Assembly: GCA_018873245.2 (NCBI GenBank)
Contig: JAEMBT020000005.1
Coordinates: 4,078,001 to 4,142,000 of the forward strand
Source of the DNA: Archegozetes longisetosus
Lineage: Eukaryota > Arthropoda > Arachnida > Sarcoptiformes > Trhypochthoniidae
Direction: 5' to 3'
Length of the DNA stretch: 64,000 nt
The notes below the pieces were generated by a model that made no database searches, was not told where the DNA came from, and saw only the letters and a program-made list of their open reading frames with translations. This document shows positions 24,401 to 37,700 of this stretch, one piece after another. The position numbers were made by a program, and so were the translations under genes. Position 1 is the first letter of the stretch. The number at the start of each line of letters is the position of its first letter.

Positions 24401-25031
24401 GGACACTATTGACAAAAACGAAGAAAAGCAAACTAACTTGATGAATGATTCTGCAAATGAAACCGATGTGTTGATGGATTTGCCAAAAGATATAGCTAAG
24501 AACTCAACGTTTTTGTTGCCCGAATCGCCACTCAATCGTATATGTCGTCGTATGAGCACTCCTAGTTTGTCACTAACTGCTAAGCCAAAACCTCGACCAC
24601 TAAAGGAATTCAAAATGTGCACAAATTTAGAAAGTCTTGATCTAAAAAGTAGTTTACCAATTTCACCAACCTTTTTTGCTCGTTTTGGTAAGATTTTGTT
24701 TTTCAAATATAGTAAAGCTTGTCTAACTTGCACATGCAGTTGAGTGGTTCTTAAAAATCAATAACAACTAAGCCATGTTTTCTGTCATTTTATATTATCC
24801 TTTATATTGTTTTTTATGTTGTTATTTTAAACACCACTTGAATGCATATGAAAGTTAGACAGATTTTACTGTAATTCCGTTTAAATATTCAATGTTTTGA
24901 TAAATTGGATTTTATATCTTACATGTACAGAATTTCCAGATCCACTCGTTTTAAGATTACCGGCAGAAGTTGAAGAATTTATTTCGAATCTAGCTAACGA
25001 TGACAAGAATGAGACTGAAATCGCTCAATAA
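15413..25031 (+). CDS. PPP1R37: Protein phosphatase 1 regulatory subunit 37 (leucine-rich repeats)
   Basis: Eleven phase-consistent exons give about 754 aa: 15413-15617, 19870-19970, 21111-21156, 22481-22581, 22665-22784, 22857-23007, 23062-23330, 23387-23528, 23589-23878, 23949-24687 and 24931-25031. Residues 46-49 are RVNF, the canonical RVxF docking motif for the PP1 catalytic subunit, within HHRVNFPEDNCIVTGYFDAP. After ACEKQNIKPIPRVLQQLE comes a ribonuclease-inhibitor-like LRR array (IEFYESASHLCIANNKTIGV, LRELYLGDNKICSADG, LDLRRNHIQDIGLDHICEGL, LNLSHNNLCNDG) that follows the vertebrate protein repeat by repeat. The last 280 residues (exons 10-11) are Ser/Asp/Glu-rich and poorly conserved. 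By family it binds and inhibits PP1. The stop overlaps AATAAA (25027-25032). The ATG at 15413 is the first in its frame; another follows five codons later. Confidence 0.95.
16329..16405. repeat. 27-bp tandem repeat, three copies
   Basis: The units begin CTGCTATGTCAATCTTCATC, CTGCTCCCATGTCAGTCTTT and CTGCTCCTATGTCAATCTCC. Because 27 is a multiple of three, more than one frame stays open through the array. It lies inside an intron. Confidence 0.75.
16496..16565. repeat. Dispersed short repeat, copy 1
   Basis: The segment TCTGATGGAAAGCAT ... TTGCTAT ... GATTATTAAG(T/C)TTTTAG recurs at 19624-19684 with one internal gap. A weaker relative, TTGCTATCGCAGACTATTAAG, lies near 43690-43710 in the dysfusion gene. 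It is probably a decayed mobile-element family; no ends or coding region are visible. Confidence 0.5.
19624..19684. repeat. Dispersed short repeat, copy 2
   Basis: This is the second copy of the segment at 16496-16565. It shares CTGATGGAAAGCAT at its start and ATTATTAAGCTTTTAG at its end, with a shorter middle. Confidence 0.5.
19971..22480 (+). other. Introns 2 and 3 of PPP1R37
   Basis: Intron 2 (19971-21110) and intron 3 (21157-22480) flank the 46-bp exon 3. Both are AT-rich. I see no coding sequence, repeat array or mobile element in them. Confidence 0.65.
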
Positions 25032-25582
25032 AACCCTGATTTGCATAAAGGGGAATTTTTTGAATCCAATCTCTTTTGCATTTAGTTATTTCTTTATTCT
25101 TAATACTCCTATAATTTATTTTATTTTACTTTGTTACACTTCCTATCATGTCAACAATTTTATAAATGAATTAGAGATTTATATAATGTTTTCAATTAGT
25201 ATAACGCTTTGGCAGAAATACAAGCATTGAGTATGACATTCCTTAAAATTTGATTTTGATTCATTGCATTTAGAAATTCAATATTCCTTTCAATTAGGAT
25301 TAATTCTATGTTTTTTTACTATTTTTTCTTTTCATTCTATTGTACAAAAATTGACTCTTAAAGTAGATAAACAAAATTGTATTAGTTTAAGACAAACATA
25401 GATTACAACTGTTGTTATGCTTACTATTTGTTGAAATACGCACAAATCGTCTTATATTTTATATGTAATTCAAAATTCAAAATTTCCAAGTCATACTTGA
25501 GAGTGATATTAGACATGGTTGTTGGACCCATAGTTTCAACATTTGACAGCAGATAGAAGCCAACTAAATTGTAAATTCTACG

Positions 25583-25584
<2 letters not shown>

Positions 25585-25624
<40 letters not shown>
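25585..25624. repeat. (GA)n microsatellite
   Basis: About 20 uninterrupted AG/GA units lie 550 bp downstream of the PPP1R37 stop. Confidence 0.95.
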
Positions 25625-25627
<3 letters not shown>

Positions 25628-28315
25628 ATCAATAAATTTTGATATTGCTTTAGAGTTCTAGCAATTAGTTTTAGTTGATGTTCAAGTTTTATGGTTTGAA
25701 AATTGAAATGTATTTATCAAAAATTATCAACTGTTGTAAAATACGTTTATGTCCAGTTACTTTCGAATAGCGGACACATGTTTAAAAGTTGTTTCAATCC
25801 AAGTAATAATATTGATTGTAAAATAAATTAATAATTTGAATAAATGTTGCAAAATTTTCAATTATTTTTCTCGTTTTATTCGTCAAACTTTAGCTCTTAT
25901 TTGGTAAAAGTAACAAACGTTTGAACTGAAAATTTTTCAAATCAATAGCTGAAAGCTGTGATATATGAATCGAAAGTTGAAAAAATTGAATTAAAACGAA
26001 TTTAAGGAAGAGATTTGTTGAAAATTGAGATATTTGATAAGTGATAAAATGTAATAAAAAGTTATTGAACAAACATATTAAATAAGCATTTTGCGTTTAA
26101 TAAACACGAGATGTTTTAGTAGTCTATTTAATTACAGAGAGCAATGAGGTATTTGATCAGCTCTATTGGAGTATTCATTGAAGTGATTGATTAAATGAGT
26201 TAAAGAGGGAATTCATGTTTAAACGTTTAGAAGTGAATCCTTCAATGTCTAGTTACATCTGATGAGATGAATGCAACAGAGTCATATCTGTAATGCAATT
26301 TAAATTAGAGATAGGACTTAATAGCTGAGATTGTTCATGTATAGAGTATAATGAATTTAATTGAAAATATGATCGTGATCTACAATAATTGTTTAGAGCA
26401 AACAAATGAATAGATATATTCATACATCTATTGAACATTATTGATTTGGTATTAAACAGGCAATTAATTATTTATTTGATAGCTCCAAAATGATTTAGTT
26501 AAGAGATAAGAGGAGAAAAGTTGAATTTAAGGACTTATTTAAGGATTTTGTGTTAAGATTTATTACTAAGCAAAGTATTGTGAGTTATTTTTGCGGATAA
26601 ATCGTGTGGATTTTTCAAATCAATTACATAAGAAATTATTATGAAATACATTAATAATAGATTAAGTTTATTTAATGAATAACAAGAATTATTTTACGCA
26701 TTTAAAATTATATCTAGATTCTATTTGGGACACAATAAACTTTTTCAGATATTTATTTATAAATTTAAATAATGCTTAAGGCACTAACAAGTTTATTTAT
26801 AACCAGAACTTTACTAATTTCAAATAACTATTTCAGTACATAAACCTCTAATTATAAGAAGATTGTTTCACAGCTGACTCCATTATGTTTAATAGTTTTT
26901 TTTAAGATAGTTTCTATTCCCTTCATCAATATTTATTATATCGATTTCTTTTTTATTATAAACCTTCCATAACTTCACTCCAATTGCTAATTCTATAACA
27001 AGTTTCAAATCTAATTTAACTTTTGCTAAATTTGTTCCTCAAAAATTCTAATCATGCTTAGGCACTATCTGTTTGTCGCCTCAGAGCCTGAATCCCAATT
27101 TTCAATATTTCAACTAATGTTAATTTTCAATCGAGTACTTGCGACTAAATCTTTTCATAACTTGTAATAGCATTTGATTAGCTATACGAATAACTTTGTA
27201 AATATTAGCAAATCAAGTAAGTACTTGGGTTATTTTCAAAAGAGTAAAATATTTAACGGGAAGTAGTTTAGATGAGATGAAAGTTTGCCAAAATATAGTA
27301 ATATAAAAGACTAAGTGATTGATTTTATAGAAAAGAAAAAAATAAATGTTAGTTTAGGTATGAGTTATGAAAAGTTAAGAAGAAGATATAGTATAGAATG
27401 TTAAGATGATTTTGGAAGCATTTGGGAAACTAGTAAGAAATATGGGTTCATTATGCCTTAAAACTTGGTTGATCGCATAAATTAAAGTTATGTATAACGT
27501 TATTACTAATTCTATTTTTAGCCCAAAATATCAATATTCTAAGCCCTTTAACTCATGTTTCTAATGAATTTCATTTCATTTTAACATAATTAAGTCTCAT
27601 TTTGTCACGTTTAAGAAGTTTGATTAATGGTTACTATTGATACTGATTTAATATAGATTTGATTGATCTGAAGTCCATCTTTTTTTGATTATCTTAGAAA
27701 AGCTGATAAACTATCGATATGTTAATTGATGGTTAATGTGCAATAAGAAAATTGATTATCAGTAAAATAAATGTTTCTTCCATACTCTCTACCAACATTA
27801 ATCTTATAATCATATTTGTTGCTAAACTTGAGTAGCTAAGTGGTCAAAGTGAAGCTTGATCATACTAGCAAACAACTTATCAGGAAATATGTGTTTAGAG
27901 AAAAGTAGAAATCATATGTTAATTAGAATGTTCAGTGTCTAAGCATAATTGAAACTTGATAGGATCGTGTACACAAATAGTTACACAAATAAAGTGTATT
28001 TATTTTAAATTCAATCTATTACACGTATTTATTGCCTAAAGTATCGCAATGTCGTGCTCTCGATAAAAACGATTTAATTTAAGCTTTAATTTAAGCTCAA
28101 GTTCTTTAAACATCGATTCTATACTTTAAGCTTAATATTTGAATTTAGATCTGAGCCTAAATGTAAGTAATCTATAAAAATAAAAACCAGTGATTCCAGA
28201 GTCCGATTATAGACACGACCAGAATTCACGAATATTACTTCAAAATCAAGTTATCTTAATTGGTAAGAATTTGTTTATACTTATACTAAGCGTGAATGTG
28301 ATCACTTCTATCTCT

Positions 28316-28347
28316 TAAGGTGGATCTTAAGGTAGATCTTAAGGTAG
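28316..28347. repeat. Short tandem repeat TCTTAAGGTAGA
   Basis: Three copies of a 12-bp unit (CTTAAGGTGGAT, CTTAAGGTAGAT, CTTAAGGTAGAA) lie in the PPP1R37-dysfusion spacer. Confidence 0.7.
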
Positions 28348-30708
28348 AATAAAGTAATTTAAATGTTTTATGCACGCATTCTCTCCAGTAATTCAGTGGA
28401 ATCATTAGTACAATAGGGACAATCTGCTCAAATTTTTATTGAATTGTCTGTTAAAACACAATCGTATGATTTACAATTTATGTGAATTGTGTCATTTGAC
28501 ATTGACTTTAAGTAGATATGTTTATTCGTTAAGAAATTTTGAACACCTGCCGATTTTTTTCACGATCAAAATATTTATTATAAGGCTATAAAGTGTTTGC
28601 ATACATTAGACTTCAACTTGATTTGCTTCAGACTATACTTCTATTTCTTAATAAAACTTCTCTCCACTTTCAATAATTAATTGTTTAGATAATTATTCAG
28701 CTGTAGAAGCTTTTTAAAGTAGAAACCAAATATAACTATGGTTACAAATAGACATTAAACTAGACCTTAGCATTAAACCACTGAGATTTAGGAATTTACC
28801 AATTTTAATAAAATTATACATCTCTTTGTATGAATGAAAGCAACAAAAGTTTTCGAGAGAACAAACTTTTAATGTTGGGAATAAAGAGCTATAAAGTGGC
28901 AAAGATTTGATTTTATAAATAACCAGATGTTTTAAGTTATTTGAACCAACGCTTTTCACTTTGTTCCAATTTGTTTATTTCCACTTTTTCCTACTTCTAA
29001 TTCTGCAATTTCTTTGATGCTCTGTTGTCAATTGCGCTGTTTTTCTGCCTTTCTTCTCATTTTGTCAGGCATAGACTCTATATAAAATTTGTGATTGCTC
29101 GTGGCCACAGGCTTTGCCACTTCTGCAACGGATAATACTGTCAATGGAGGTAGTCGTTGGAGAAATTGGACTTTAGTTTTTCTAGACTTGCACTAGTCTT
29201 GGAAGAAGTTGACGGCATTTCGATTAGATTTGTTTTGTGATCTTAACTACAGACTAGATCTATGAAAATGGTTTAATATTCCGAAGATTTTAAGCTAGAA
29301 AATTGGCAGTTTTAGTATGAACTGACTAATATACTGTTAAAAATGACGCTCACGCTTAAGCTTAGCGTGTGGCAGACCTAAGCTAAACTTAAGCTTACAG
29401 AATGTGATTCGCAACAATACTTGGTTAATTCATAATAGAGTCAAATTAGCTTTACTTCTGTATCACTAGCTACTGCAAATCACACTCAGAATTGACTCTG
29501 CAACAGTTTGCTGGTTGCAATTGAACCCTCGTTGTATAAGAGGTTTTAGAGACCACTTATCTTAAGCTTGAAAGTGGTTAACTTTAACTGAATTAAGACC
29601 CAACAAAAGCTGAATTTGAATGCAATAATACACGCAGTGATATGGCAATAAAGACAAAAACTTTGGAAATATAGCAGTAATAAAATGTATGACTTGTGCA
29701 AAATAGTGAACTATTCTTTTGATTTGGTGTGAATGTGATTTCAAGTTATGGGAAAATTAGTTATTAAATTTATTTGATTGAAAAGTTAACTTTAAAAGTT
29801 GATCTAACGATAAATGGTATTTAAAAATCAATTTGACAGAAGTATTGTTTGTCAAGACTGATTGAAGCGGCAGACGATTTGTGTTAACTGGATATTGTTT
29901 TAAAGATTTATAGATGTGAATCCATGATCAGACAATTATATCTGTTTTTAAACAACTCGGCTATAAGTGTAATAGAGTGAAAAGCAGTATTCATTTTGCT
30001 TTCCATTGTAATTTTCAACTGATTCTGTAATTCAAGTAAATTTATTGACCCAAATATATCATAAATAATAGAAAAATATACAATGAAAGTGAAATAAATT
30101 ATACGCTAAGCCACTTTCTAAGGCTAGAAATTGTGAATTTAAATCTAAAATAGGAGATTATTTAAAGCTAATATGAAAGTTATGATGAGCTAACATTGAA
30201 AAATGATTAGAGCTCGTGCAAAGCGCATGCTGTCCGCATTTATTACTATGAAAAACTAATTTAACGCTATAATTGAATGCAGCTAGCTAAATCTATTTAA
30301 CTATTCTCATCTAACATCCCAGTAATAGTACTGGCAGTTGGGGTACAGCTGCAAATTTTCCTTGTTCTCGGGTCTTACTTGGAATCTTGATTTAAGTTTT
30401 AATGATTTAGTCTAGCATTATTACGAAATGATAGCATTAGTATAAGATTATTATAGGAATGAGTACTGGAAGGTGATGCGTGTTGTTCGGGGTTAGATTA
30501 AAATGCAATATGTTTTCTCATACACAGCACCTGCCTTTGGTCAACATGTAAATCAATGAAATTTGTGTTAAAGTTTCATTCCATGTGATCTAAAGCATGA
30601 CCAATAAGGAGCAGTTGAGCATTAAGTATTAGAAGCATTACTCCTTCTTACGTACCATATTCTCAATTCTGGTGCAATACATAGTCCTAAGACTTGAGCA
30701 AAACTTAC

Positions 30709-30903
30709 TAAGACTTCCACATTTACGTCACTTAAGTTATTCATCCAATCCATGTATGAAAGGGACTTTCCCGATCCAGAAGTTGTCGGACTCCTTGTAA
30801 AGCGGTTGAAGGCGTGTCCCCAACCACTGCCCATGAAAAGCTTAAACTCAGATCGAGCCATAAACTGAGATCGAGCCCAGTCGCTCAAGTAGAACCAGAA
30901 GGT
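30709..30903 (-). other. Unassigned exon-like block, 65 codons open
   Basis: On the minus strand a TTACTTTCACAG acceptor-like sequence precedes a 195-bp stretch with one open frame (phase 0 to phase 0), and GTAAGT follows it exactly. The block is clearly more GC-rich than its surroundings. The encoded peptide contains WFYLSDWARSQFMARSEF, GSGWGHAFNRFTRS and MDWMNNLSDVNVEVL, which I do not recognise. The opposite strand also has an open stretch (IQSMYERDFPDPEVVGLLV). It could be an exon of a lineage-specific gene, a non-coding RNA or a pseudogene piece. No partner exon was found. Confidence 0.35.
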
Positions 30904-32090
30904 CTGTGAAAGTAAGTTCCAACTGCTCATAACAGGTGCTTCACTTTAGCACAATATCGTAACTGCATTTCTCTTCAACGTTACCTTAGTCTCCGATTCA
31001 CTTTAATCATGATATTTCTCTACACATCCTCTCATCTTATTGCAATTTGGATTTCATTATGATTTGCAATTATTAGTTTGTTCGCTTCAATAAATCTCTA
31101 CAATTTCTCATAATTGATTGTGTACAAGTGTTCAAAAGTACTGTTTTTGATTAGTTAATTGATTCGACTTGAACAATGTTAGCTTCAACGCCGAATATAC
31201 TGCAAATGTGCAGGTAAGACATTAGCTATTAATTTGCATAAATTAGCTACATAAATTTGCTACAAATCAGATGCATATGTGAAGCCACGTGCCAAGTATT
31301 TTAAGCTTAATATATCTAAACCTATTGTCAAACACTAGATTAAAATAACTCATTTTGTAACTCATCTTATAGCTTATTTTTTAAAACTTGTTGATTTGAT
31401 TTTATTGAATATATTTGAAAATCAGTTTAGACTTTAAGCCGTAAAAATGGATTATAATCTTACTTTTGATAAACTTGATGTTTTGGGAGAATATTTTAGT
31501 AGAAACTAAGGACTGAAATGATGCCTAGATATGAATTTTAAAAATTCAATCACTAACTTATAAGAAGTATTGATAGAAATAAGATCTGGCATTTTTGAGG
31601 CATGCATTTTAATCATGAATATATTGGAGAGTTTGTTCTTATGTAACATGAAAAGTTCACGCTGAGATTCTTCTATTTTGACACAAAGAGATGTAACTCA
31701 AGCTTAGTTCAAGTTCTGTCAACGTTAGAAATGCCAAAATCTTTTCATTCTTCTAATTCAAGTCAATGATTTTATGATAGCAGATAAAAAATATAAGCGG
31801 GAGGCAAACAGTTGTCAACTAATATTCCTGATCAAAGTTCCAAATACCTATTCAATGTGCTGACCAGGACCAGCAGGATATCAGATTGACTTATTCTAAG
31901 CTTGAGAGTGCTGTCAACGCAAAATCCGGCACTATTGCTTCCTCCTCTGTGGTCGGTCTTAGACTCCATGTAGTCTTTCATACAGTTATCTCCATGTACT
32001 CATTCGTATAACTATCTCTCTACTTTGATTCTCTTCAAACATTCCTATAACTTCAATGTTATGAATAAAATATTATTCTGATTTTTTTTA

Positions 32091-32130
<40 letters not shown>

Positions 32131-32143
32131 TCTTCTTCTTCTT
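32091..32143. repeat. (CTA)n-(CTT)n compound microsatellite
   Basis: About twelve TAC/CTA units run directly into six CTT units. Confidence 0.95.
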
Positions 32144-32974
32144 CAATTAGTCCTGTTTTCTTCTTTAAATCACTTCTACTATAGTTATAAATAGTTTAAC
32201 TTTTCGTAAAATGCAACTCAGCATTACATCAGAACAGTGAAGCATTTGTGAAAACCTCAGATCAAAAGTCAATTGAATCAGTTTTCAAGAATACTAAGAT
32301 CGATGTTTCATCAATGTTAATATTTATGCGAAGTTTTATAGCGAAAACCTATTTTAAGTTTGAATGAAATTGAACCGATAAGAAAAGCAGAAGTATACTG
32401 ATATGGCTAACTGTAATCCATCAATAATTAAATAGTTAATGATGTGATGCTAAAGATTTGTAGAGCAAATGACTAAAATGTGGCAAAAGAAAGAATGGAC
32501 TATAAACTTATATAAACTGGAATAAATAATCTAAATTGTCTGGTTGGCTAAACAATAATCAAAATGGGTATTTCTATTACTTAAAAAGCTATAAAGTAAG
32601 AAATCATTATTAAGGTCGTAGAAAGAACATTATATTTGCAAAACTTCTCTACTGCTAGTATTGATGTGGTATTTGAACAGAAAATAATTATTGTTTAGTA
32701 AACAATGCTATTTATCCAGTCTTGTCCCACATTAACATACTCTTAGTAATCACTTCAATAGGGTAACTGATGAAAATAATGCATTTTTTAGGATTCGCGT
32801 CTAAATTGTCTTTGAATTGTCTTTGTCAGTACTAAAGAAGTATTTTGAAAATAAATTTGCAGCGATTATTACGATGCATGTGGTGTTCGGTGTGAATAAC
32901 TGGAGGCAGAGAAAGGCATCATTTATGTAGGAGTGAAGGGGAAAGAATAAAAAAAAATAACTTACTGTATACTG

Positions 32975-33085
32975 AGAGGCATAGATAACTTAGAGGCATA
33001 GGTAACTTAAAGGCATAGATAACTTAAAGGCATATATACACTAAAAGGCACTGAAACGCGTACATATACTCAAAGGCATAGAGCC
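32975..33085. repeat. 20-bp tandem repeat GGCATAGATAACTTAAA
   Basis: Consecutive units have the form AGGCATAGATAACTTAGAGG / AGGCATAGGTAACTTAAAGG and decay toward the 3' side. Confidence 0.75.
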
Positions 33086-33299
33086 AGAGGCTATGTTGAA
33101 GGAAAAGAGACACTAAATTACAGGGATGCCACTTGGCCAAATGCAGAGAACTCGCCCAATAAACTCCATCAATGACCTCTACTATTATTTTCATTATGAT
33201 CTGATTCTCTAAATGTTTTCTAGGACCATATTTATTTTGTTGCAATTCTCCTTTGCCTTACTTCTAATACACCGATTACTAAAATCTATGCTCAAGCTT

Positions 33300-33442
33300 C
33301 AATTCTTATATTTGAATTTTATGTTTGAATTTTGTGTTGAAATATTTGAATTTGATATTTGAATCTTATATTTGAATTTGATATTTGAATCTTATATTTG
33401 AATTTGATATTTGAATCTTATATTTGAATCTTATGTTTGAAT
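33300..33442. repeat. 26-bp tandem repeat of TTTGAATCTTATATTTGAA
   Basis: About five units alternate TTGATATTTGAATCTTATAT and TTGAATTTGATATTTGAATC. Confidence 0.8.
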
Positions 33443-34325
33443 TGTTCTCATATCTAAATTCCTCTCATTTAAGTTCATACTTATATATTGCCTTTGAGTT
33501 AGTTTCATACTTTTTAAGGCCATTTAAGTTGATCATTCAAAACCATTTAAAGTGGTATTTCTTTTGAATATGGGTTTATTATTTTCTAATGCACTTAATA
33601 ATGAGTTTAGCCTTTTCTACATTTTTCTGTTTTCCGCTTTTTCTACTTTTTTCTACTCATCAACGAATTTAATGATAATTTTTTCATAAAAACTCAACAA
33701 AAAGTAGAGTAAAAGCCATTGTTTAATAGAATAAGAATAATATAGTGGGAAAAATGATTGATCTTAATAAACGTTATGATTTCTTATGGCAGTTGGTATA
33801 CACCTAACCGATGAAAAGGTGACCGCACCTAAGAATCCACTATTTATTAAGCCGTATAAGCAGTTAAAACCAAACTAGAAGTCAGAGTTCACTTCATTGA
33901 TGGCGTGTAAATAACGCTTATCTTCTCTTATTATCTGTCATCGTTTTCTGGCCGTTTATCAAATTGATTTACCAAAACAATCAATTGTTTGTTTGGATAG
34001 TTATACTACTAAACAATCTGGTATTAAATGCAAATGAATAGCAAAACATTTGAATTGGAAAAAAGATTAGCAGCAGGTGCAGCTTCCGAAACAAAAACAG
34101 ATATTAAAACAATCCTAAATAATAGAACCTTGCGATAAAACACGAACTGATCTGATATCTGCAAAAAATCAATCTAAATAATACAATTGATGCAAGTAGT
34201 GGCCATGCATGGGCAGGTGCACTGAATCACGTCTAACTCAAATCATCTCAATATCTCATATTAAGCATCTATAACTGTACAGTTATTTTCCCAACTTATC
34301 ATATCTAAAGCATTTATGCGTGAGG

Positions 34326-34349
34326 TCTCTCTCTCTCTCTCTCTCTCTC
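34326..34349. repeat. (TC)n microsatellite
   Basis: About twelve TC units lie 380 bp upstream of the bHLH exon of dysfusion. Confidence 0.9.
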
Positions 34350-34732
34350 AGCTCTTATACCTCTCTGGTTGTCTTTCTTATATCGCAAGTGTAGTATTTG
34401 AGCCCTTAGAGCGGTGGTCTCTTTGTTCAGTTTGGTCGTGACTGATGATTTCGTCACTAAAGTCACGTTTAGAGAACATAGCGTACAAATCGTAAGATTT
34501 GTTGTATTTACAAACATGCAATTGAAGATTGTTGCGCTACATGCAAATTATATATTACACGATGTGTCAAAATACTAATACACTATAAATAATATTAGCA
34601 TTCAACTGTTTTTTATCTAATTCTACCCCTTTTAGCATTCAGTTATTCATTAATTATTTCTCTATGCATTAACATAACTATAATTAATAACTGACTGATG
34701 AGATAACCTAAAAATATTATCTTTTTTCTTAG

Positions 34733-37700
34733 TTTCGATGCAACAAAATCAACAAAAGGTGCTTCAAAGTTGCGAAGAGATCTGATTAATTCAGAGATCG
34801 CAAATCTACGCGATTTACTACCGCTTCCCTCATCGACGCGCCAACGACTATCTCAATTACAATTAATGGCATTGGTTTGTGTATATGTGAGAAAAGCCAA
34901 CTATTTTCAACATGGTATGCATTCTCATTTTGATTTTCAATAAAACCAATTACCAAAACACTTGGACAAGTTCGTAGTAATTAAACTCCAGATAGTATTG
35001 AACTGTTTAGAAGTACGAAACCGAGAGTTTGGTGAGAAGTATGAGAGTTTGTTGCATAGTATGCATCACTGTCTAAAAGCAGCTGCTCTTTAGAGCTGGA
35101 GGCATGTTTTGGGCAATATGTTAGTGCGTGACATTCGTATAATAACAATGTTATGTTCAATACTGTAATAATACAATTAACTCATGGCATAAATAATCTG
35201 TACTCTATTGTATATTGCAAATTACGTTATTGCTAGTTTTTTAAATTTATTGCACTGTTTGCCCGCAAATAAATAGCTATACTCTGCATAAACAGGTACT
35301 CATTTCTATAGTATTGTCTATAGTATTCTTATCTATTCCATCGAAATTAGATTTGACTCTCAACCAAAAATCTTATTATCATTTTGGTTGCCTTTATGAC
35401 CAAATAAGATATCTGTACCAACTGATTGAGTTTGAAAATAAGTCAAACTGATGCGTCAATTTACATATTTGATACTATAATAAAGAAAATGAGAATCTGA
35501 CTGCTCAAATTTATCGTTAGTCCTACTTATAGCAATTACCATCTTATTTCTCTGACATCTCTTCCACTTATCAGTCATTAAACATGATGATCAACAATTT
35601 TTCGATAATTCATTTCCAAATCAAATTATGCTTTTAAGTGCCGCATAGATGTTGTTTCAAATATTTATAGTCTTGAGAATGAAAAACGAGAATCGGAACA
35701 AATGCAGTTATAAATTATATTTAAAATGAATCATCTAAACTGAGTCATCTCTCAATTAAAATTATCATTACTTTGAGTTAATTATAAATATATGCCGTGT
35801 CCTCCAAATGTCAACTTTTGTTCAGACAATAAATTGATAGAAAAGTTTGAAAATTTTTAAAGTAAAAAACTAGAAAACCTTTATACCTATACTGGATTAT
35901 ATTTGAAACTTTTAGTACTATGAGAATTAGGCCACGAGTAAAGTGTTCTATAGTTTTACCATCAAAAATCCATTCAAATTCTTAATGAACCAAAATATGT
36001 AGTCATTAACGATTATCTCATTTACAATTGAACTTGCAAACTATTAGTTATACGAACTTTTTTCAACATTGACTCTCATTTTCATAATCCTGAAAATTTG
36101 AGAGGTTAAGCTCAAAAGAGCAAAGTGTGGGATTCAATAGAAATCATATTTTCAATTACGGAACATCATATAAGATTTGTTTGCAAACACGCAACAGAAA
36201 ATCATTTAATAATTTTAGGGAAGAATGAGAACTGCAGTCATCAAAACCAATATAGAGTGCAATCGTTCAGAGCAAAATTAGGTTTATTATTATGATACTT
36301 GTTATTATTTAAAGGCACGCATTTACACGGTCATGAATAACTTGCATTTGTTTACGATTATGCGATTTATTTGCGATAATGTCTTTTTGCTACTTGTGCT
36401 TCAAATTGCAATAATTACAGTTAAAGAATAGAGAAGACACAATAAAACCAGATTATGTTCCCGAAGGTATATCTTAGCTTCAATAGACGTGCGTTCAATC
36501 GTATTACAGACACTAAGACGATAAGATTTCTCTTGAAAATAAAATAAGACTTTTATTGTGACAAGCTTATTTAGTATATTCATTGTAGAAGTCCATCTAT
36601 CTCGACTCTCATACGATTGTTCACACGGCTTAACTAACATACAACTTTTTTCACAATCAGTCCTGATCAGTTCCAATCGTTTTATTATATGATTATTTAA
36701 CCTGACGCTTATCGAAACAAATATTAATACTTAACTAAACGATTATCGATATTGTGCACGCGCTTCGTGTAACTCTTAACCAGGTATTCTGAGTAAATAG
36801 TTTATGTCTCTTTTAGTCTAAGTCTGAAACAATGAAAGCCTGTTTTTATTGTTGGAAATTTTTTTGTATCGAGACTTTAGGGTCTGGTTTTGTGAGCTAA
36901 TGATCTCCGAACCAAATGACTTTTGTTGGTCTGTGTATAATATAAAGAAGTATATAATGATTGGATTTGAAACATAATACAACCCATTTTTAGCTGTATA
37001 ATGAGAGGACATTAAAAGTAGTTGAGATTAGTTTGAAGTGTAGTTTCAATGTTGATATCATTTTGAAATGTAGTTTCAATGTTGAGCGTTGCGCACCTCA
37101 GGCATCTTTATGTGGGATAATAGCCATTCATTCTTCAGCTATTTCGATCACTACTCATTCTAAAACTGTTAACCACTTTAATTAACCTCATAATTCATAT
37201 CCATTTCACTACTTAATAATTCCTAACTTTACTTCTCTTCTTCTTTTATTCTTTTTTAAATAATTTGTTTCAATCGATTCCATGTTTGAAATACGAAATT
37301 AGTTGAAGAATCAATTAAGTTAAGGAATGAAGACTCGATAATGAGTTGAGTTGAAATTGATTTATTTTTAGATTTAACGATAACTTAATTAAAGCCAAAA
37401 ACTAGCAGGAAATCTAAAGTGCCATAATCTTACAATAAAAATAATTATCATCTTTGAACAACTTTTAATGCAATCACTCCAATCATTTTTAGAAATCAAT
37501 TTATTTTAAGTCACAACCGTTTGAATTTCAGTTTAAAAATCTACTTAAAAATCTATTTTTAAAAATATGTCATATTGTGGTGAATTTAAAAAAATAATAC
37601 GTTCACCAAAATATGGTTTAATATTTGGAAGTAGTTGTCGAAAAGCGAAACTGAAAAAAGTTAGATAGATAAAATAGAGGTGAATAACACTCAGTGGTTC

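Larger units (their letters stand above)
25032..34732. other. 9.7-kb spacer between PPP1R37 and the first recognised dysfusion exon
   Basis: No recognised gene lies here. It may hold the missing first exon and promoter of dysfusion. It contains (GA)n at 25585-25624, an exon-like block on the minus strand at 30709-30903, (CTA)n/(CTT)n at 32091-32143, tandem arrays at 32975-33085 and 33300-33442 and (TC)n at 34326-34349. A GC-richer stretch at about 28980-29160 and a near-palindrome at about 29350-29370 remain unexplained. The other open frames are AT-rich and unlike any family I know. Confidence 0.5.

Noticed and set aside
29132..29156. TAATACTGTCA near 29135, which resembles the 5' part of the miR-8/miR-200 family
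   Set aside because: The following bases diverge from the family and I see no complementary arm within 80 bp on either side, so no hairpin forms.
36311..36332. AAGGCACGC core reminiscent of miR-124
   Set aside because: Only nine bases match and no hairpin partner arm is visible upstream.
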